Positions 37,049 through 47,061 of a stretch of DNA of 64,000 nt are shown here, piece by piece (position 1 is the first letter of the stretch; every line of letters starts with the position of its first letter). Source of the stretch: Cyanobium sp. NS01 (GTDB lineage Bacteria > Cyanobacteriota > Cyanobacteriia > PCC-6307 > Cyanobiaceae); the NCBI RefSeq assembly GCF_014280235.1, contig NZ_CP047940.1:744001-808000 (forward strand), read 5' to 3'. The translations under genes were made by a program, and so were the position numbers. The notes below the pieces were generated by a model that was not told the DNA's origin, ran no database searches, and worked only from the letters and a program-made list of their open reading frames with translations.

Positions 37049-37666
37049 ATGCTGGTGCTTGCCTCCGCCTCCCCGGCCCGTCGCCGCCTGTTGCAGCAGG
37101 CGGGCCTCCCCCACCGGGTGCAGGTGAGTGGGGTGGACGAGGAGGCGTTTGCCCATGCCGATGCCCGGCAGTTGGTGCGCCAGCTGGCCCAGGCGAAGGC
37201 CGAAGCAGTGGCGGAAAAGCTGGCGGTGGAGCTGGCGGCTGAGCTGGGGAAGACTGCCCCCACAGCTCTGCCGGCGTGGCGCGGGGTGCTGGGCTGTGAT
37301 TCGGTGCTGGTGTTCGCCGGAGAGACCTTCGGTAAGCCCCGCGATGCCGAGCAAGCCGCCGCCCGCTGGCGCCGCATGAGCGGCCAGTGGGCGGAGCTGC
37401 ACACCGGCCACTGCCTCACGGCCCCGCAGGGGCCGCCGCTGCAGGCGGTGGTGACCACGCGGGTGCAGTTCGCCGCCCTGGACGAAGCGGCCATCACCGC
37501 CTACGTGGCCACTGGCGAGCCGCTGCAATGCGCTGGGGGATTTGCCCTGGAGGGGCGGGGCGGGCTGCTGGTGGAGCGAATCGAAGGCTGCTTCAGCAAT
37601 GTGATCGGCCTCAGCCTGCCCCTGCTGCGCCGCTGGCTCCAGGATCCCCGCTTCAACGATCGCTGA
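37049..37666 (+). CDS. maf: Maf family nucleotide pyrophosphatase
   Basis: House-cleaning pyrophosphatase that hydrolyses non-canonical or modified NTPs. The 205-residue protein starts [19 protein letters not shown]. It has [60 protein letters not shown] and [12 protein letters not shown]. The upstream part of a longer frame is antisense to Npun_F0494. The 3' end overlaps the YcgJ-like gene by 14 bp. Confidence 0.93.
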   Translation: MLVLASASPARRRLLQQAGLPHRVQVSGVDEEAFAHADARQLVRQLAQAKAEAVAEKLAVELAAELGKTAPTALPAWRGVLGCDSVLVFAGETFGKPRDAEQAAARWRRMSGQWAELHTGHCLTAPQGPPLQAVVTTRVQFAALDEAAITAYVATGEPLQCAGGFALEGRGGLLVERIEGCFSNVIGLSLPLLRRWLQDPRFNDR

Positions 37667-38387
37667 ACAGCTCGCCGATGCCGTCGCTGGAGCTGCGGCC
37701 GCGCCGCAGGCCGCGGTTCTCGCGGGTGGCCACCAGGGTGAGGTTGCGCCAGCGGAACACGCCTGTGTAGCCGTGGTCGATGAAGGTCACCGGCGAGGTG
37801 CCGGTGGCATCGCGCACCTCCAGCCGTCCGCTGCGGTCGCTGAAGTTGAAGCGCCGTCCATCCGGCTGGGTCACCACGTAGCGGGTGACGCCATTGCTGC
37901 GCTCCACCAGGCGCAGGGAGCAGTCGCCGTCGTGGAGCAGGCGGGAGCCTTGCGCCAGGGTGCAGCGGCCCTCGTAGGTGGTCACCTCGCGGTCATTCCG
38001 CGACACCCGGCCGAACAGCACGCGGGTCAGTTCACGCTCGACCCGCTGGCGATCTGAGCCCCGCTCCCAGCAGGTTTCGGCGCGCAGGCTGCAGAGGCTG
38101 CCATCGGTGAGCTGGAACTCCTGGGGAACGGGCCGGCCGATCAGGGAGGTCTGCAGGCGCCGGGCCGCCTGGCTGCCGAACTGGCGCCTGGTCTCCTCCA
38201 ACGAGACGCCTTTGCTGCTGAAGCAGGTCTGGGCGCGTTGATCGCAGACCACCCCAGCCTCCGGGCTGGAGAGCCAGCGGGGCATGGCCGCCGCCGGTGC
38301 GGCGCCCGCCAGCAAGCCAAGGCCCGCGCTGGCGGCGGCAACGGCGGCGGTGCTGCTGAGACGCAGGCTGAGGGATCGCACGGTCAT
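37653..38387 (-). CDS. Exported YcgJ-like protein
   Basis: A 244-residue protein with a clear signal peptide (basic [12 protein letters not shown], hydrophobic [15 protein letters not shown], cleavage near APAAA), so it is secreted or lumenal. After it comes a YcgJ-like stretch, [32 protein letters not shown], then a second region with paired cysteines ([35 protein letters not shown]). The six cysteines suggest disulfides. Function is unknown; the YcgJ relation is based on the N-terminal motif only. Confidence 0.62.
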   Translation of the reverse strand: MTVRSLSLRLSSTAAVAAASAGLGLLAGAAPAAAMPRWLSSPEAGVVCDQRAQTCFSSKGVSLEETRRQFGSQAARRLQTSLIGRPVPQEFQLTDGSLCSLRAETCWERGSDRQRVERELTRVLFGRVSRNDREVTTYEGRCTLAQGSRLLHDGDCSLRLVERSNGVTRYVVTQPDGRRFNFSDRSGRLEVRDATGTSPVTFIDHGYTGVFRWRNLTLVATRENRGLRRGRSSSDGIGELFSDR

Positions 38388-38516
38388 GGCTGTCAACGGA
38401 GTGAGGAGAGGCGCTGGGGCGAGACCCGCCGGCAACGCATCACCGCAACGTATCGGCCGGGTGTGTGCCAGCCATGACGGCCTGGAGCGGAGTTCTGACC
38501 AGATCTGTCTGGGCAC

Positions 38517-38543
38517 AAAAAAGCCCCCACCAAGGGCGGGGGC
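38517..38543 (-). terminator. Rho-independent terminator of psbDC
   Basis: Stem GCCCCC / GGGGGC (38523-38528 with 38538-38543) follows the psbC stop by 36 bp on the leftward strand. It is flanked by six A on the + strand, that is a U-run in the transcript. Confidence 0.85.
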
Positions 38544-38578
38544 AAGCGGCTTGCGCCGACGCAGAGGACTGAGGGGGG

Positions 38579-39967
38579 TCAGTCGAGGTCGGGCATGGCC
38601 AGGGTGGGCTCGGCCTGACGGTCGATGCCCTTCTCGAAACCGGCAGCGGCGGCGCGGGCGCGGCCGGCATGCCAGAGGTGACCCACCAGGAAGAAGAAAG
38701 CCAGCACGAATTGCGTGGAGGCCAGCCACTGGCGGATGTTCACGAAGTTCACCGAGTTGGGCTCGGTGATGATGCCGCCCACGGAGTTGAGGGAGGCATT
38801 GGGGGCGTGGGTCATGTATTCAGCCGCCCGGCGCACCTGCCAGGGCTGAATGTCGTTCTGGAGCTTGTCGAGGCTGAGGCCGTTGGGGCCGCGAAGCGGC
38901 TCCAGCCAGGGGCCGCGGAAGTCCCAGAAACGCATGGTTTCACCACCGAAGATGATCTCGCCGGTGGGGGAGCGCATCAGGTATTTGCCCAGACCGGTGG
39001 GGCCCATGGCCGAACCGATGTTGGCTCCGAGGCGCTGGTCACGCACCAGGAAGGTGAAGCTCTGGGCCTGGGAGGACTCGGCGTTGGTGGGGCCGTAGAA
39101 CTCGGAGGGGTAGGCGGTGTTGTTGAACCAGATGAAGGCCGAGGCGATGAAGCTCATGAAGCTCAGGGCGCCGAGGCTGTAGCTCAGATAGGCCTCACCG
39201 TTCCAGATGAAGGCGCGACGCACCCAGCCGAAGGGCTTGGTGATCACGTGCCAGATGCCACCGAAGATGCAGATCAGGCCCAGCCAGATGTGGCCGCCGA
39301 TGATGTCCTCCATGGAGTCGACACCGATGATCCAGCCCTCACCACCAAAGGGGGCGCGGGTGAGGTAGCCGAAGATCACACCCGGATTCAGGGTGGGGTT
39401 GGTGATCAGGCGCACGTCACCGCCACCGGGAGCCCAGGTGTCGTAGACGCCGCCGAAGAACATGGCCTTGAACACCAGCAGCAAGCAGCCCACACCCAGG
39501 AGGATGAGGTGGTAGCCGATGATGTTGGTCATCTGGTTCTTGTCGCGCCAGTCCTGGGAGAAAAAGTTGGAGTAGTTCTCCAGGATCTCAGGGCCGCGCA
39601 GAGCGTGATACAGACCGCCCACGCCGAGCACGGCCGAGCTGATCAGGTGGAGCACGCCCACAACAAAGAACGGATAGAGGTTGGTGACCTCACCGCCAGG
39701 GCCGACGCCGTAACCGAGGGTGGCGACGTGGGGGAACAGGATCAGACCCTGTTCGTACATGGGCTTGTCGAAGGTGAAGTGGCTCACCTCGAACAGCATC
39801 ATGGCTCCGGCCCAGAAGACCATCAGGCCGGCGTGGGCCACATGGGCGCCGAGCAGGCGGCCGGAGAGATTGATCAGGCGGGCGTTACCCGCCCACCAGG
39901 CGTAACCGGTGGAGTCGAGGTCCTTGCCCCCGACACCCACCAGCCCGGAATTAAAGGGCGTTTCCAC
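38579..39967 (-). CDS. psbC: Photosystem II CP43 core antenna protein
   Basis: Chlorophyll-binding inner antenna of photosystem II with six membrane helices, in the thylakoid. The N-terminus [21 protein letters not shown], the helix with [15 protein letters not shown], and the lumenal-loop motif [19 protein letters not shown]-like region with [20 protein letters not shown] are all present. The last holds the Arg/Glu near the Mn cluster. The start is GTG at 39967, giving a 17-bp overlap with psbD and 462 residues, as in other cyanobacteria. The longer ATG frame upstream is inside psbD. Confidence 0.97.
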   Translation of the reverse strand: METPFNSGLVGVGGKDLDSTGYAWWAGNARLINLSGRLLGAHVAHAGLMVFWAGAMMLFEVSHFTFDKPMYEQGLILFPHVATLGYGVGPGGEVTNLYPFFVVGVLHLISSAVLGVGGLYHALRGPEILENYSNFFSQDWRDKNQMTNIIGYHLILLGVGCLLLVFKAMFFGGVYDTWAPGGGDVRLITNPTLNPGVIFGYLTRAPFGGEGWIIGVDSMEDIIGGHIWLGLICIFGGIWHVITKPFGWVRRAFIWNGEAYLSYSLGALSFMSFIASAFIWFNNTAYPSEFYGPTNAESSQAQSFTFLVRDQRLGANIGSAMGPTGLGKYLMRSPTGEIIFGGETMRFWDFRGPWLEPLRGPNGLSLDKLQNDIQPWQVRRAAEYMTHAPNASLNSVGGIITEPNSVNFVNIRQWLASTQFVLAFFFLVGHLWHAGRARAAAAGFEKGIDRQAEPTLAMPDLD

Positions 39968-41006
39968 GGGGCAGTACCTCTTCAGGGAAGACGAAGTTTT
40001 CATGCGGCTGGTCAGCCGGCGCCATCCAGGCGCGGATGCCTTCATTCAGAAGAATGTTCTTCGTGTAGAAGGTCTCGAACTCGGGGTCCTCAGCGGCGCG
40101 GATCTCCTGCGACACGAAGTCGTAGGCCCGCAGGTTCAGCGCCAGGCCGATGATGCCGATGCTGCTGGTCCACAGACCCATCACCGGCACGAACAGCATG
40201 AAGAAGTGCAGCCAGCGCTTGTTGGAGAAGGCGATCCCGAAGATCTGGCTCCAGAAGCGGTTGGCCGTCACCATCGAGTAGGTCTCCTCTTCCTGGGTGG
40301 GCTCGAACGCCTTGAAGGTGTTCGACTGCTCCCCGTCCTCGAACAGGGTGTTCTCCACCGTGGCGCCGTGGATGGCACAGAGCAGGGCACCGCCCAGGAT
40401 CCCGGCCACACCCATCATGTGGAAGGGGTTGAGGGTCCAGTTGTGGAAGCCCTGCAGGAACAGCAGGAAGCGGAAGATGGCGGCCACGCCGAAGCTGGGT
40501 GCAAAGAACCAGCTGCTCTGGCCCAGGGGGTACATCAGGAAGACGCTGACGAACACCGCGATCGGGCCCGAGAAGGCGATGGCGTTGTAGGGGCGGATGC
40601 CCACCAGGCGGGCGATCTCGAACTGACGCAGCATGAAGCCGATCAGGGAGAAGGCACCGTGCAGGGCCACGAACGGCCAGAGGCCGCCGAGCTGCACCCA
40701 GCGCACGAAGTCGCCCTGGGCCTCAGGGCCCCAGAGCAGCAGCAGGCTGTGGCCCATGGCGTCAGCGGGGGTGCTGACGGCGGCGGTGAGGAAGTTGCAG
40801 CCCTCGAGATAGGAGCTGGCAATCCCGTGGGTGTACCAGGAGGTGGCGAAGGTGGTGCCGGTGAGCCAGCCACCCAGGGCCAGGTAGGCCGTGGGGAACA
40901 GGAGCAGACCAGACCACCCAACAAAGACAAAGCGGTCGCGCTTGAGCCAGTCATCGAGGACGTCGAACCATCCCCGCTGCGGCAAGCGTCCTGCAGCGAT
41001 CGTCAT
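39951..41006 (-). CDS. psbD: Photosystem II D2 protein
   Basis: Reaction-centre subunit that binds P680, pheophytin, QA and non-haem iron; five membrane helices. Sequence is typical: [70 protein letters not shown] and [22 protein letters not shown] 41006 gives 351 residues; the in-frame start at 41051 adds non-family residues. The AT-rich segment about 90-110 bp upstream is the likely promoter, and psbC is translated from the overlapping frame. Confidence 0.98.
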   Translation of the reverse strand: MTIAAGRLPQRGWFDVLDDWLKRDRFVFVGWSGLLLFPTAYLALGGWLTGTTFATSWYTHGIASSYLEGCNFLTAAVSTPADAMGHSLLLLWGPEAQGDFVRWVQLGGLWPFVALHGAFSLIGFMLRQFEIARLVGIRPYNAIAFSGPIAVFVSVFLMYPLGQSSWFFAPSFGVAAIFRFLLFLQGFHNWTLNPFHMMGVAGILGGALLCAIHGATVENTLFEDGEQSNTFKAFEPTQEEETYSMVTANRFWSQIFGIAFSNKRWLHFFMLFVPVMGLWTSSIGIIGLALNLRAYDFVSQEIRAAEDPEFETFYTKNILLNEGIRAWMAPADQPHENFVFPEEVLPRGNAL

Positions 41007-41094
41007 GGAGGAAGCGGGATACCGGGTGATGGTAACAATGTTCTTCGGCATCGCGAGGTTGGCCGCAATGGGCTGAAACCCCAGCTGAGGCCAG

Positions 41095-41118
41095 GCTTTT
41101 AAGTATTTATTCTGATCC
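41095..41118. promoter_or_regulatory. AT-rich divergent promoter region of psbDC and ycf4
   Basis: The only AT-rich island (TTTTAAGTATTTATTCT at 41097-41113) between the divergent psbD and ycf4 starts. It contains -10-like hexamers on the minus strand (for example TACTTA), roughly 100 bp before psbD. I see no convincing -35 or HLR1 element, so this is a position-based inference. Confidence 0.3.
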
Positions 41119-41251
41119 TTGCCCCCTGGGTCGCGGCCAGACGCCAGGATGACCTGGGCCTTCGCGGTGCATCTGGCCGATCCCGCGCACCGTTCAGCCC
41201 CCGGGCCCAGCTGCCCCGCACGCCAACCTTTCCACCCTCTTGAACCCCGCC

Positions 41252-41824
41252 GTGACGACCGCTGCCAATCCCGAGGGCTTCACCACGGGGACCTCCGATC
41301 TGCTGGAGCAACCGGTGCTCGGCTCCCGCCGCCCTTCGAATCTGCTGATGGCCGTGGCGGTGAGCCTCGGCGGCGTGGGCTTTCTGCTCACCAGTCTCTC
41401 CAGTTACCTGGCCCGGGACCTGCTGCCCATCGGCCACCCCGCCGAACTGGTCTTCGTGCCCCAGGGGCTGGTGATGGGCCTTTACGGCACGGCGGCCGTG
41501 CTGCTGGCCACCTACCTCTGGACCGTGATCGGCCTCGACGTGGGCGCCGGCAGCAACCGCTTCGACCGCCGCGCCGGCACCGCCACGATTCGCCGCCAGG
41601 CCTTTCGCCAGCTGATCGACGTGGAGATCCGGCTGCGGGACATCCAGGCGGTGAAGGTGGAGGTGCGCGATGGCCTCAACCCGCGCCGCCGCCTGGCCCT
41701 GAAGCTGCAGGGCCGCCGCGATCTGCCCCTCACCCGGGTGGGCGAGCCCATGGCCCTGGCCGATCTGGAACAGTCCGGAGCCCAGTTGGCCCGCTTCCTG
41801 GGGGTGCCCCTGGAGGGCGTATGA
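41252..41824 (+). CDS. ycf4: Photosystem I assembly protein Ycf4
   Basis: Thylakoid membrane protein that helps assemble photosystem I. Two hydrophobic segments ([23 protein letters not shown] and [22 protein letters not shown]) and a soluble tail with [19 protein letters not shown] and [24 protein letters not shown] fit the family, and the length is about 190. The likely start is GTG 41252 ([10 protein letters not shown]), though TTG 41240 in the same frame is possible; no ATG is present. It overlaps the cyclophilin gene by 4 bp. Confidence 0.93.
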   Translation: MTTAANPEGFTTGTSDLLEQPVLGSRRPSNLLMAVAVSLGGVGFLLTSLSSYLARDLLPIGHPAELVFVPQGLVMGLYGTAAVLLATYLWTVIGLDVGAGSNRFDRRAGTATIRRQAFRQLIDVEIRLRDIQAVKVEVRDGLNPRRRLALKLQGRRDLPLTRVGEPMALADLEQSGAQLARFLGVPLEGV

Positions 41825-42546
41825 GCGGCCTCTCCCGCCGCCTGGCCACCCGGCTGGCCATGGCTGCCCTGCTGATGCTCACCCCCCTGGTGCTGGCCGC
41901 CTGCACCCCGAGCGGTTCCAGCTCGACCCCCCAGGGCTGCGCCACCGCCACCACGCCCTGCCTGGAGGGTCCAGCCACGGTGACCCTGCAGACCAGCCGG
42001 GGTGAGGTGCAGCTGCAGCTCGACGGCGACGCAGCGCCCCTCAGCGCCGGCAATTTCGTGGATCTGGTGCAGCGCGGTGTCTACGACGGCACCGTGTTTC
42101 ACCGGGTGGTGCGCGACCCCACGCCCTTCGTGGTGCAGGGCGGCGATCCGGCCAGTGCCAACCCCGTGGTGCCTCCCAACCAGTACGGCAGCGGCAGCTA
42201 TGTGGACCCCGCCAGTGGTGAGGCGCGGCTGATTCCGCTGGAGCTCAAGCTCAGCGAGGAGCCTGCCCCCCGCTATGGCGAGACGATCACCGCCCCCGGC
42301 GTGACCCGTCAGCTGGCGCTGGCCCACCAGCGCGGTGCGGTGGCGATGGCCCGCTCCGCTGATCCCAACTCGGCCAGCGCCCAGTTCTACGTGGCCCTGC
42401 AGGCCCTGCCCGAGCTCGATGGCCGCTACGCCGTGTTCGGCCGGGTGAGCCAGGGCATGGAGGTGGTCGACCGCATCCAGCAGGGCGACAAGATCGTCAA
42501 GGCCAGCGTGGCCTCAGGCGGCAAGCTGGTGAAGCCAGGCTCCTAG
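41821..42546 (+). CDS. Cyclophilin-type peptidyl-prolyl isomerase, lipoprotein
   Basis: Prolyl isomerase of 241 residues. The N-terminal signal ends in a lipobox (TPLVLAAC, modified Cys near position 27), so it should be anchored in a membrane facing the periplasm or lumen. The cyclophilin core shows [67 protein letters not shown] and [17 protein letters not shown]. It starts within the ycf4 stop (ATGA), so co-translation with Ycf4 is likely. A role in folding photosynthetic proteins is inference. Confidence 0.9.
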   Translation: MSGLSRRLATRLAMAALLMLTPLVLAACTPSGSSSTPQGCATATTPCLEGPATVTLQTSRGEVQLQLDGDAAPLSAGNFVDLVQRGVYDGTVFHRVVRDPTPFVVQGGDPASANPVVPPNQYGSGSYVDPASGEARLIPLELKLSEEPAPRYGETITAPGVTRQLALAHQRGAVAMARSADPNSASAQFYVALQALPELDGRYAVFGRVSQGMEVVDRIQQGDKIVKASVASGGKLVKPGS

Positions 42547-42551
42547 GGGCT

Positions 42552-43082
42552 TCAGGCGGGCACCCGCTTGTTGGACGCGGTGACCCGCAGGAAGGCGGTG
42601 TTCACACCGGAGGACCGCTCCAGGGCCACCTTGCCGGTGCGGGCGATCTCGAGGATGCCGTAGGGGGCCATCACCTGCTCGAGAGCCACCAGCTTGCCGG
42701 GATCACCCACCACCTCGAGGGTGAGGGCCTCATCGGCCACATCCACCACATTGGCGCGGAACACCTGCACCAGGTCGAGGATGGCGCCGCGGTTGTGGGC
42801 CGGGGCGGCCACCTTGAGCAGCATCAGCTCCCGCTCCACCGAGGGGAGCTGGGAGAGGTCGATCACACCCAGCACGTTGACCAGCTTGTCGAGCTGCTTG
42901 GTCATCTGGGCCAGGGTGCGGTCGTCGCCCTCCACCACCATGGTGAGGCGGGACATCCCACCGCCTTCGGCCGGCCCCACGGCCAGGCTCTCGATGTTGA
43001 AGCCGCGGCGGGCGAACAGGCCGGAGATGCGGCTGAGGGCCCCGGATTCGTCTTCCACCAGCACCGAGAGGGTGTGCTTCAT
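42552..43082 (-). CDS. ilvN: Acetolactate synthase small (regulatory) subunit
   Basis: Regulatory subunit for branched-chain amino acid synthesis, conferring valine feedback. The N-terminal ACT domain is [36 protein letters not shown], followed by [20 protein letters not shown] and the C-terminal ALIS domain ([36 protein letters not shown]). Length 176 is normal. It is convergent with the cyclophilin gene. Confidence 0.95.
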   Translation of the reverse strand: MKHTLSVLVEDESGALSRISGLFARRGFNIESLAVGPAEGGGMSRLTMVVEGDDRTLAQMTKQLDKLVNVLGVIDLSQLPSVERELMLLKVAAPAHNRGAILDLVQVFRANVVDVADEALTLEVVGDPGKLVALEQVMAPYGILEIARTGKVALERSSGVNTAFLRVTASNKRVPA

Positions 43083-43149
43083 GGCTGTGGGATGGGAACC
43101 GGGCAGGTGGGACCAAGCTACCGGTCAGCACCGAGGCCCCCTGGGCTGC

Positions 43150-44208
43150 TCAGGGCTCGCCCGCCACGGGGCTGAGGCTCAGCTGGTGCAGCCAGGGAAT
43201 CACGGCGGCGTGGAAGGGCTCGGGGGCCTCGTCATGGAGGCAGTGGCCACAGCCCTCCAGGGAGAGCAGCGGCAGGTCGGGGCGTAACCGCTGCAGGGCC
43301 TCCCCCACCTGGATCGGCACGAGCTGGTCGCGCGTTCCCCAGACCAGCAGCAGGGGCCGCCGCAGGCGCGGCAGCATCGAAGGAGCCGTGGCGCCATGGG
43401 GGCGCAGGGCCATGGCGATGCTCATGGTGCGCAGGCTGCGCACGGCACTGGGCCGGCGGGCGGGGGTGGCGAACAGGCGTCTCAGCTCCTGGTCGCCGAT
43501 CACCGGGATGGCATAGGAGAGCTGGATGCCGAGGGCCAGCAGGGGCGAGTGGGCCAGCAGCGGTACCAGCAGCTCCAGGGGCAAGAGCCGGCAGAGCAGC
43601 ACCACCACCCGTCGCTTGAGGCGGCGGCGCCAGGGACGCCGCCGCGGCGGGCGCGGCCGGCTGCGGCCCATCAGGGCCGGGTCGGGCAGGGTGGCGGCCA
43701 CCACGCCCCGCACCCAGCGCGGGAAGAAGGTGGCACAGCTGGTGGCCACCAGAGCGCCGAGGGAATGGCCCACCAGCACCGCCGGCCCGCCCACCACCTC
43801 CTGCAGGAAGGCCTGCACCTGCCGCGCCCAGAGGCGGTTGTCGAGCCGCCCGGCGGGAAGCAGGCCAGGGCCGGGCTGCTCGGAGGCGCCGAAGCCGATC
43901 AGGTCGAGGGCATACACCACCCAGCCTTCGGCGGCCAGGGCGGCTGCGTTGCGCCGCCAGTGGCCACTGGCGGCCCCGAAGCCATGCAGCAGCAGCACCG
44001 CTCCCCGCACACCTCCCTGGTGCTGGATCAGGGCAGCGGGGGGGTCGAGCTGGCGCCAGTGCACCGCCAGACCACGCCAGACCCAGGTGCCGTGCTCCCC
44101 CCAGTCCGTCCCTGTGCCGGGCGAAGCTGAACGGGGGGCCAGCCCTGAATGCGGCAGTGCCTCAGCCGGGCGGGAAGACAAGGGAGGTGCGGCGGCCGCC
44201 TGGGCCAT
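43150..44208 (-). CDS. Alpha/beta hydrolase
   Basis: A 352-residue alpha/beta-fold hydrolase. Visible elements are the oxyanion region VLLLHGFGAASGHWRRNA, the nucleophile elbow VLVGHSLGALVATS (Ser), a late Asp in LLLVWGTRDQLVP and His in EGCGHCLHDEAPEPF. A basic/hydrophobic cap (PRRRPWRRRLKRRVVVLLCRLLPLELL) suggests membrane association. The substrate is unknown. ATG 44208 (MAQAAAAPP) is chosen; the frame runs much further upstream as antisense of trm1. Confidence 0.82.
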   Translation of the reverse strand: MAQAAAAPPLSSRPAEALPHSGLAPRSASPGTGTDWGEHGTWVWRGLAVHWRQLDPPAALIQHQGGVRGAVLLLHGFGAASGHWRRNAAALAAEGWVVYALDLIGFGASEQPGPGLLPAGRLDNRLWARQVQAFLQEVVGGPAVLVGHSLGALVATSCATFFPRWVRGVVAATLPDPALMGRSRPRPPRRRPWRRRLKRRVVVLLCRLLPLELLVPLLAHSPLLALGIQLSYAIPVIGDQELRRLFATPARRPSAVRSLRTMSIAMALRPHGATAPSMLPRLRRPLLLVWGTRDQLVPIQVGEALQRLRPDLPLLSLEGCGHCLHDEAPEPFHAAVIPWLHQLSLSPVAGEP

Positions 44209-44358
44209 CGAGCGGAGTTCAAACGTAGGCCGCACCTGGCGCTGGCGGTGGCGCTGGCCGTGGAGCTGGGATGCCCCAGCCGCCAGGATGGTCCCCACCG
44301 GGGCAGCCAGACGAGTGAGCGGCAGGCGATTGAGCACAGAACCGGCACGGTCTGGCGG

Positions 44359-45558
44359 ATGAGGTCGGTCACGGCCGATCCAGCGCCGGAGGCCTACCGC
44401 GAAGGCGGTGTGAGCCTGCAGTTGGGCCAGGGATTCTTCAGGCCTGAATCGCGGCCCAGCCGCGACCTGGGCGTGCTGCTCTGCCGCAGCCTGGTGGCCT
44501 GCCGGGAGGGCCTTGGCGCCAACCCGCCGGTGCGGGTGCTCGATCTGATGGCCGGCTGTGGCATTCGCAGCCTGCGCCTGGCCGTGGAGGGAGGGGCGGC
44601 CTCGGTGTGGGCCAATGACGCCGATCCCGGGCGCCTGCCCCTGCTGCGTGCCAACCTCGCCAGCCTGGCCGCCTTGCCCCATCGCTGCACGGCCCTCACG
44701 GCCCAGAAGCTGCTGGCGGCATGCCTGCTGCGGCAGCAGCGCTTCGAGCTGGTGGACCTCGATGCCTTCGGCTCGGTGGCGGGCCTGCTGCCCCTCGCCC
44801 TGGAGGCCGTGGCCTTCGAGGGGGTGCTGTATCTGGCCAGCAGCGATGGCCGCTCCCCAACCGGCCACGACCGTCCGGCCGCCATCCGCTCCCTGGGGGC
44901 GGCGGCCCGGGCGCACCCGGCCAGCTGGGAGCTGGCGCTGCGGCTGCAGATCGGCCAGGTGGCGCGTCTCGCCTGGGCCCAGGGATGGGGCATTGAGCCC
45001 CTGTTCAGCTTCAGCGAGGGGCGCACCTTCCGCACGGCGATCCAGTTGCGTCGCCGGCCCCGGGTCGGCGAGGAGCAACAGCTGGGGCTCCTGGCCCACT
45101 GCCATGGCTGCGGCGACCAGCAGCTGCAGAGCCTGCTGAAGCTGCGAGGCTGGCCGCCCTGCCTCTGCCCTGAGGATCCCCAGCAGCGCCAGGGGGGGCG
45201 CCCGCTGGCGATTTCCGGCCCTCTCTGGCTCGGACCACTGCAGAACGGGGTCTGGCTGGAGCGCCTGCACCAGGCCGCCCTGGCGCTGCCTACCGGCTGG
45301 CAGGCGCCAGCCAGCCAGCGGTTGTTGCAGGTGCTGATGGCCGACCCGGGCCTGCCGGCTCGCTGCTGGCCGATGGCGGAGCTGAGCCGCCGCCTTCCCA
45401 CGGGTACCCCCCGGCTGGCCGGCCTGCTGGAAGCCCTGCGCCAGGAGGGCTGGTGCGCCCACCGCAGCGGTGTGATGGCCGGCATGCTGCGCAGCGATGC
45501 CCCCTGGGCCCGGATCCTGGAGCTGGCGGCGGCGCTGGCACCGCCAGGTCCGAACTGA
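44359..45558 (+). CDS. trm1: tRNA (guanine(26)-N2)-dimethyltransferase (Trm1 family)
   Basis: SAM-dependent enzyme expected to dimethylate G26 (and possibly G27) of tRNAs. The Rossmann domain shows VSLQLGQGFFRPESRPSRDL, VLDLMAGCGIRSLRLAVEG and VDLDAFGSVAGLLPLALEAV, where the family has DPFGS. A cysteine cluster (HCHGCGDQQ, PPCLCPED) may bind zinc. Trm1 is mainly archaeal and eukaryotic, with few bacterial occurrences including cyanobacteria. It precedes petM by 42 bp. Confidence 0.88.
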   Translation: MRSVTADPAPEAYREGGVSLQLGQGFFRPESRPSRDLGVLLCRSLVACREGLGANPPVRVLDLMAGCGIRSLRLAVEGGAASVWANDADPGRLPLLRANLASLAALPHRCTALTAQKLLAACLLRQQRFELVDLDAFGSVAGLLPLALEAVAFEGVLYLASSDGRSPTGHDRPAAIRSLGAAARAHPASWELALRLQIGQVARLAWAQGWGIEPLFSFSEGRTFRTAIQLRRRPRVGEEQQLGLLAHCHGCGDQQLQSLLKLRGWPPCLCPEDPQQRQGGRPLAISGPLWLGPLQNGVWLERLHQAALALPTGWQAPASQRLLQVLMADPGLPARCWPMAELSRRLPTGTPRLAGLLEALRQEGWCAHRSGVMAGMLRSDAPWARILELAAALAPPGPN

Positions 45559-45600
45559 GGCCGCGCCGCGCTAAAACGGGTGGCACAACGCGCCTCCCCC

Positions 45601-45702
45601 ATGGCCTCGGAGATCTTCGGTATCGCAGCCCTGTTCTGGGTGCTGATCCCGGTGGGCCTGGCCGGCGGCGCCCTGCTGCTGCGCTTCGCCGACGAAGACT
45701 GA
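45601..45702 (+). CDS. petM: Cytochrome b6f complex subunit VII
   Basis: Small single-span subunit of the thylakoid cytochrome b6f complex. The 33 residues read [27 protein letters not shown] and end RFADED. The hydrophobic helix and the acidic tail match PetM. The gene is short and sits in the 220-bp gap between trm1 and ycf39. Confidence 0.95.
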   Translation: MASEIFGIAALFWVLIPVGLAGGALLLRFADED

Positions 45703-45738
45703 AGCCCTGAGCCGCTGCCGGTCTCGCCGATCTCGCTG

Positions 45739-45766
45739 GGCTGAGCCGGCCCCTAGGCTCTCAGCC
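45739..45766 (+). terminator. Possible weak terminator after petM
   Basis: GGCTGAG (45739-45745) pairs with CTCAGCC (45760-45766) around a 14-nt loop, between petM and ycf39. No U-run follows, so termination is doubtful; it may be only a stem. Confidence 0.25.
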
Positions 45767-45781
45767 GATTGAGCGAGCGGC

Positions 45782-46744
45782 ATGCAGGTCTTGGTGGTGG
45801 GCGCAACGGGCACCTTGGGCCGCCAGGTTGCTCGCCGGGCCCTCGATGCCGGCCACCAGGTGCGCTGCGTGGTGCGCTCGCCGCGCAAGGCTGCCTTCCT
45901 GCAGGAGTGGGGCTGTGAACTCACCCGCGGCGACCTGCTCGAACCCGACAGCCTCGACTACGCCCTGGAAGGCCAGGAGGCCGTGATCGATGCGGCCACC
46001 GCCCGGGCCACCGATCCCGGCAGCGCCTACGACATCGACTGGGGTGGCAAGCAGAACCTCTTCGCTGCCTGCTCCCGCGCTGGCGTCAAACGGCTCGTGT
46101 TCGTGTCGCTGCTGGATGCGGCCCGCCACCGCGAGGTGCCGCTGATGGACATCAAGGCCTGCACGGAGGAATGGCTGGAGGCCTCTGATTTCGACTACAC
46201 GATCCTGCGCGGCGTGGCGTTCATGCAGGGGTTGATCAGCCAGTTCGCGATCCCCGTGCTGGAGGGGCAGACCGTTTGGGTGAGCGGATCGCCTACGCCG
46301 ATCGCCTACATGAACACCCAGGACATGGCCCGCTTCGCGGTGGCCGCCCTCGAACGCCCCGAAACGGTGCGCCGGGCCTTCCCGGTGGTGGGTCCGCGGG
46401 CCTGGATCACCGGCGAGATCACCCAGCTTTGTGAACGGTTCACCGGCAAGGATGCGCGGGTGTTCCGGGTGCCGCCGGCTCTGCTCTCGATGATGCGGGG
46501 CCTCACCAGCTTCTTCGAGGCCAGCCTCAACGTGGCTGAGCGGCTCGCCTTCGATGCCGTCACCGGCGGTGGCGTGAAGCTCGATGCGCCCATGGAGGAG
46601 AGCTACGCGGCCTTTGGCCTCGACCCCGGCGAGACCACGGGGCTGGAGAGCTACCTCAAGGAGTATTACGACACCATCCTCAAGCGGCTGCGGGAGATGG
46701 AGGCCGACCTCGACAAGGACGCCAAGAAGAAGCTGCCGTTCTGA
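45782..46744 (+). CDS. ycf39: Ycf39 / NmrA-type NAD(P)-binding protein
   Basis: Short-chain-dehydrogenase-like protein of 320 residues that aids photosystem II assembly (with high-light-inducible proteins in Synechocystis). The N-terminal Rossmann motif is MQVLVVGATGTLGRQVARR, followed by VRCVVRSPRKAAFLQEWGC, VFVSLLDAARHREVPLMDIK and DYTILRGVAFMQGL. The end, YYDTILKRLREMEADLDKD, is typical. The order trm1-petM-ycf39 is, as I recall, shared among picocyanobacteria. Confidence 0.93.
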   Translation: MQVLVVGATGTLGRQVARRALDAGHQVRCVVRSPRKAAFLQEWGCELTRGDLLEPDSLDYALEGQEAVIDAATARATDPGSAYDIDWGGKQNLFAACSRAGVKRLVFVSLLDAARHREVPLMDIKACTEEWLEASDFDYTILRGVAFMQGLISQFAIPVLEGQTVWVSGSPTPIAYMNTQDMARFAVAALERPETVRRAFPVVGPRAWITGEITQLCERFTGKDARVFRVPPALLSMMRGLTSFFEASLNVAERLAFDAVTGGGVKLDAPMEESYAAFGLDPGETTGLESYLKEYYDTILKRLREMEADLDKDAKKKLPF

Positions 46745-46803
46745 GGGCCCGCCACCACCCTGGCTGGTTCGTCTGTACTATGGGCGGTTGAAGCGTCTCG
46801 CCG

Positions 46804-47019
46804 ATGTCGGTTGCCCAGATCAAGAACCTGCAGCGCCGCCTGGCCAACCTCGAGGCCGAGGCCGGTGACGCCCTCACCAGCACCTGCGGCCACGAGCTCT
46901 GGCAGAGCCTGGGCTTCGATGCCTTTGACAGCCTGGAGGATCCCGATCGCCGCGCCCGGGCCAACTACTACTACGGCCAGCTGCAGACGGTGCGGGAAAT
47001 CAGGGATTGCCTGGGCTGA
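46804..47019 (+). CDS. Small conserved hypothetical protein
   Basis: A 71-residue soluble protein with a leucine-rich helix at the start (IKNLQRRLANLEAEAGDAL), then CGHELWQSLGFDAFDSLED and ARANYYYGQLQTVREIRDCL. It has no membrane part. I do not recognise a named family; it reads as a genuine small cyanobacterial protein, 60 bp downstream of ycf39 on the same strand. Confidence 0.6.
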   Translation: MSVAQIKNLQRRLANLEAEAGDALTSTCGHELWQSLGFDAFDSLEDPDRRARANYYYGQLQTVREIRDCLG

Positions 47020-47061
47020 GCCCACTGAGCCTCTGGCTGCTGAGCCGCTGGCCAAACCCCC

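Noticed and set aside
39951-39967. psbD/psbC overlap as novelty
   Set aside because: The 17-bp overlap with a GTG start is known in cyanobacteria.
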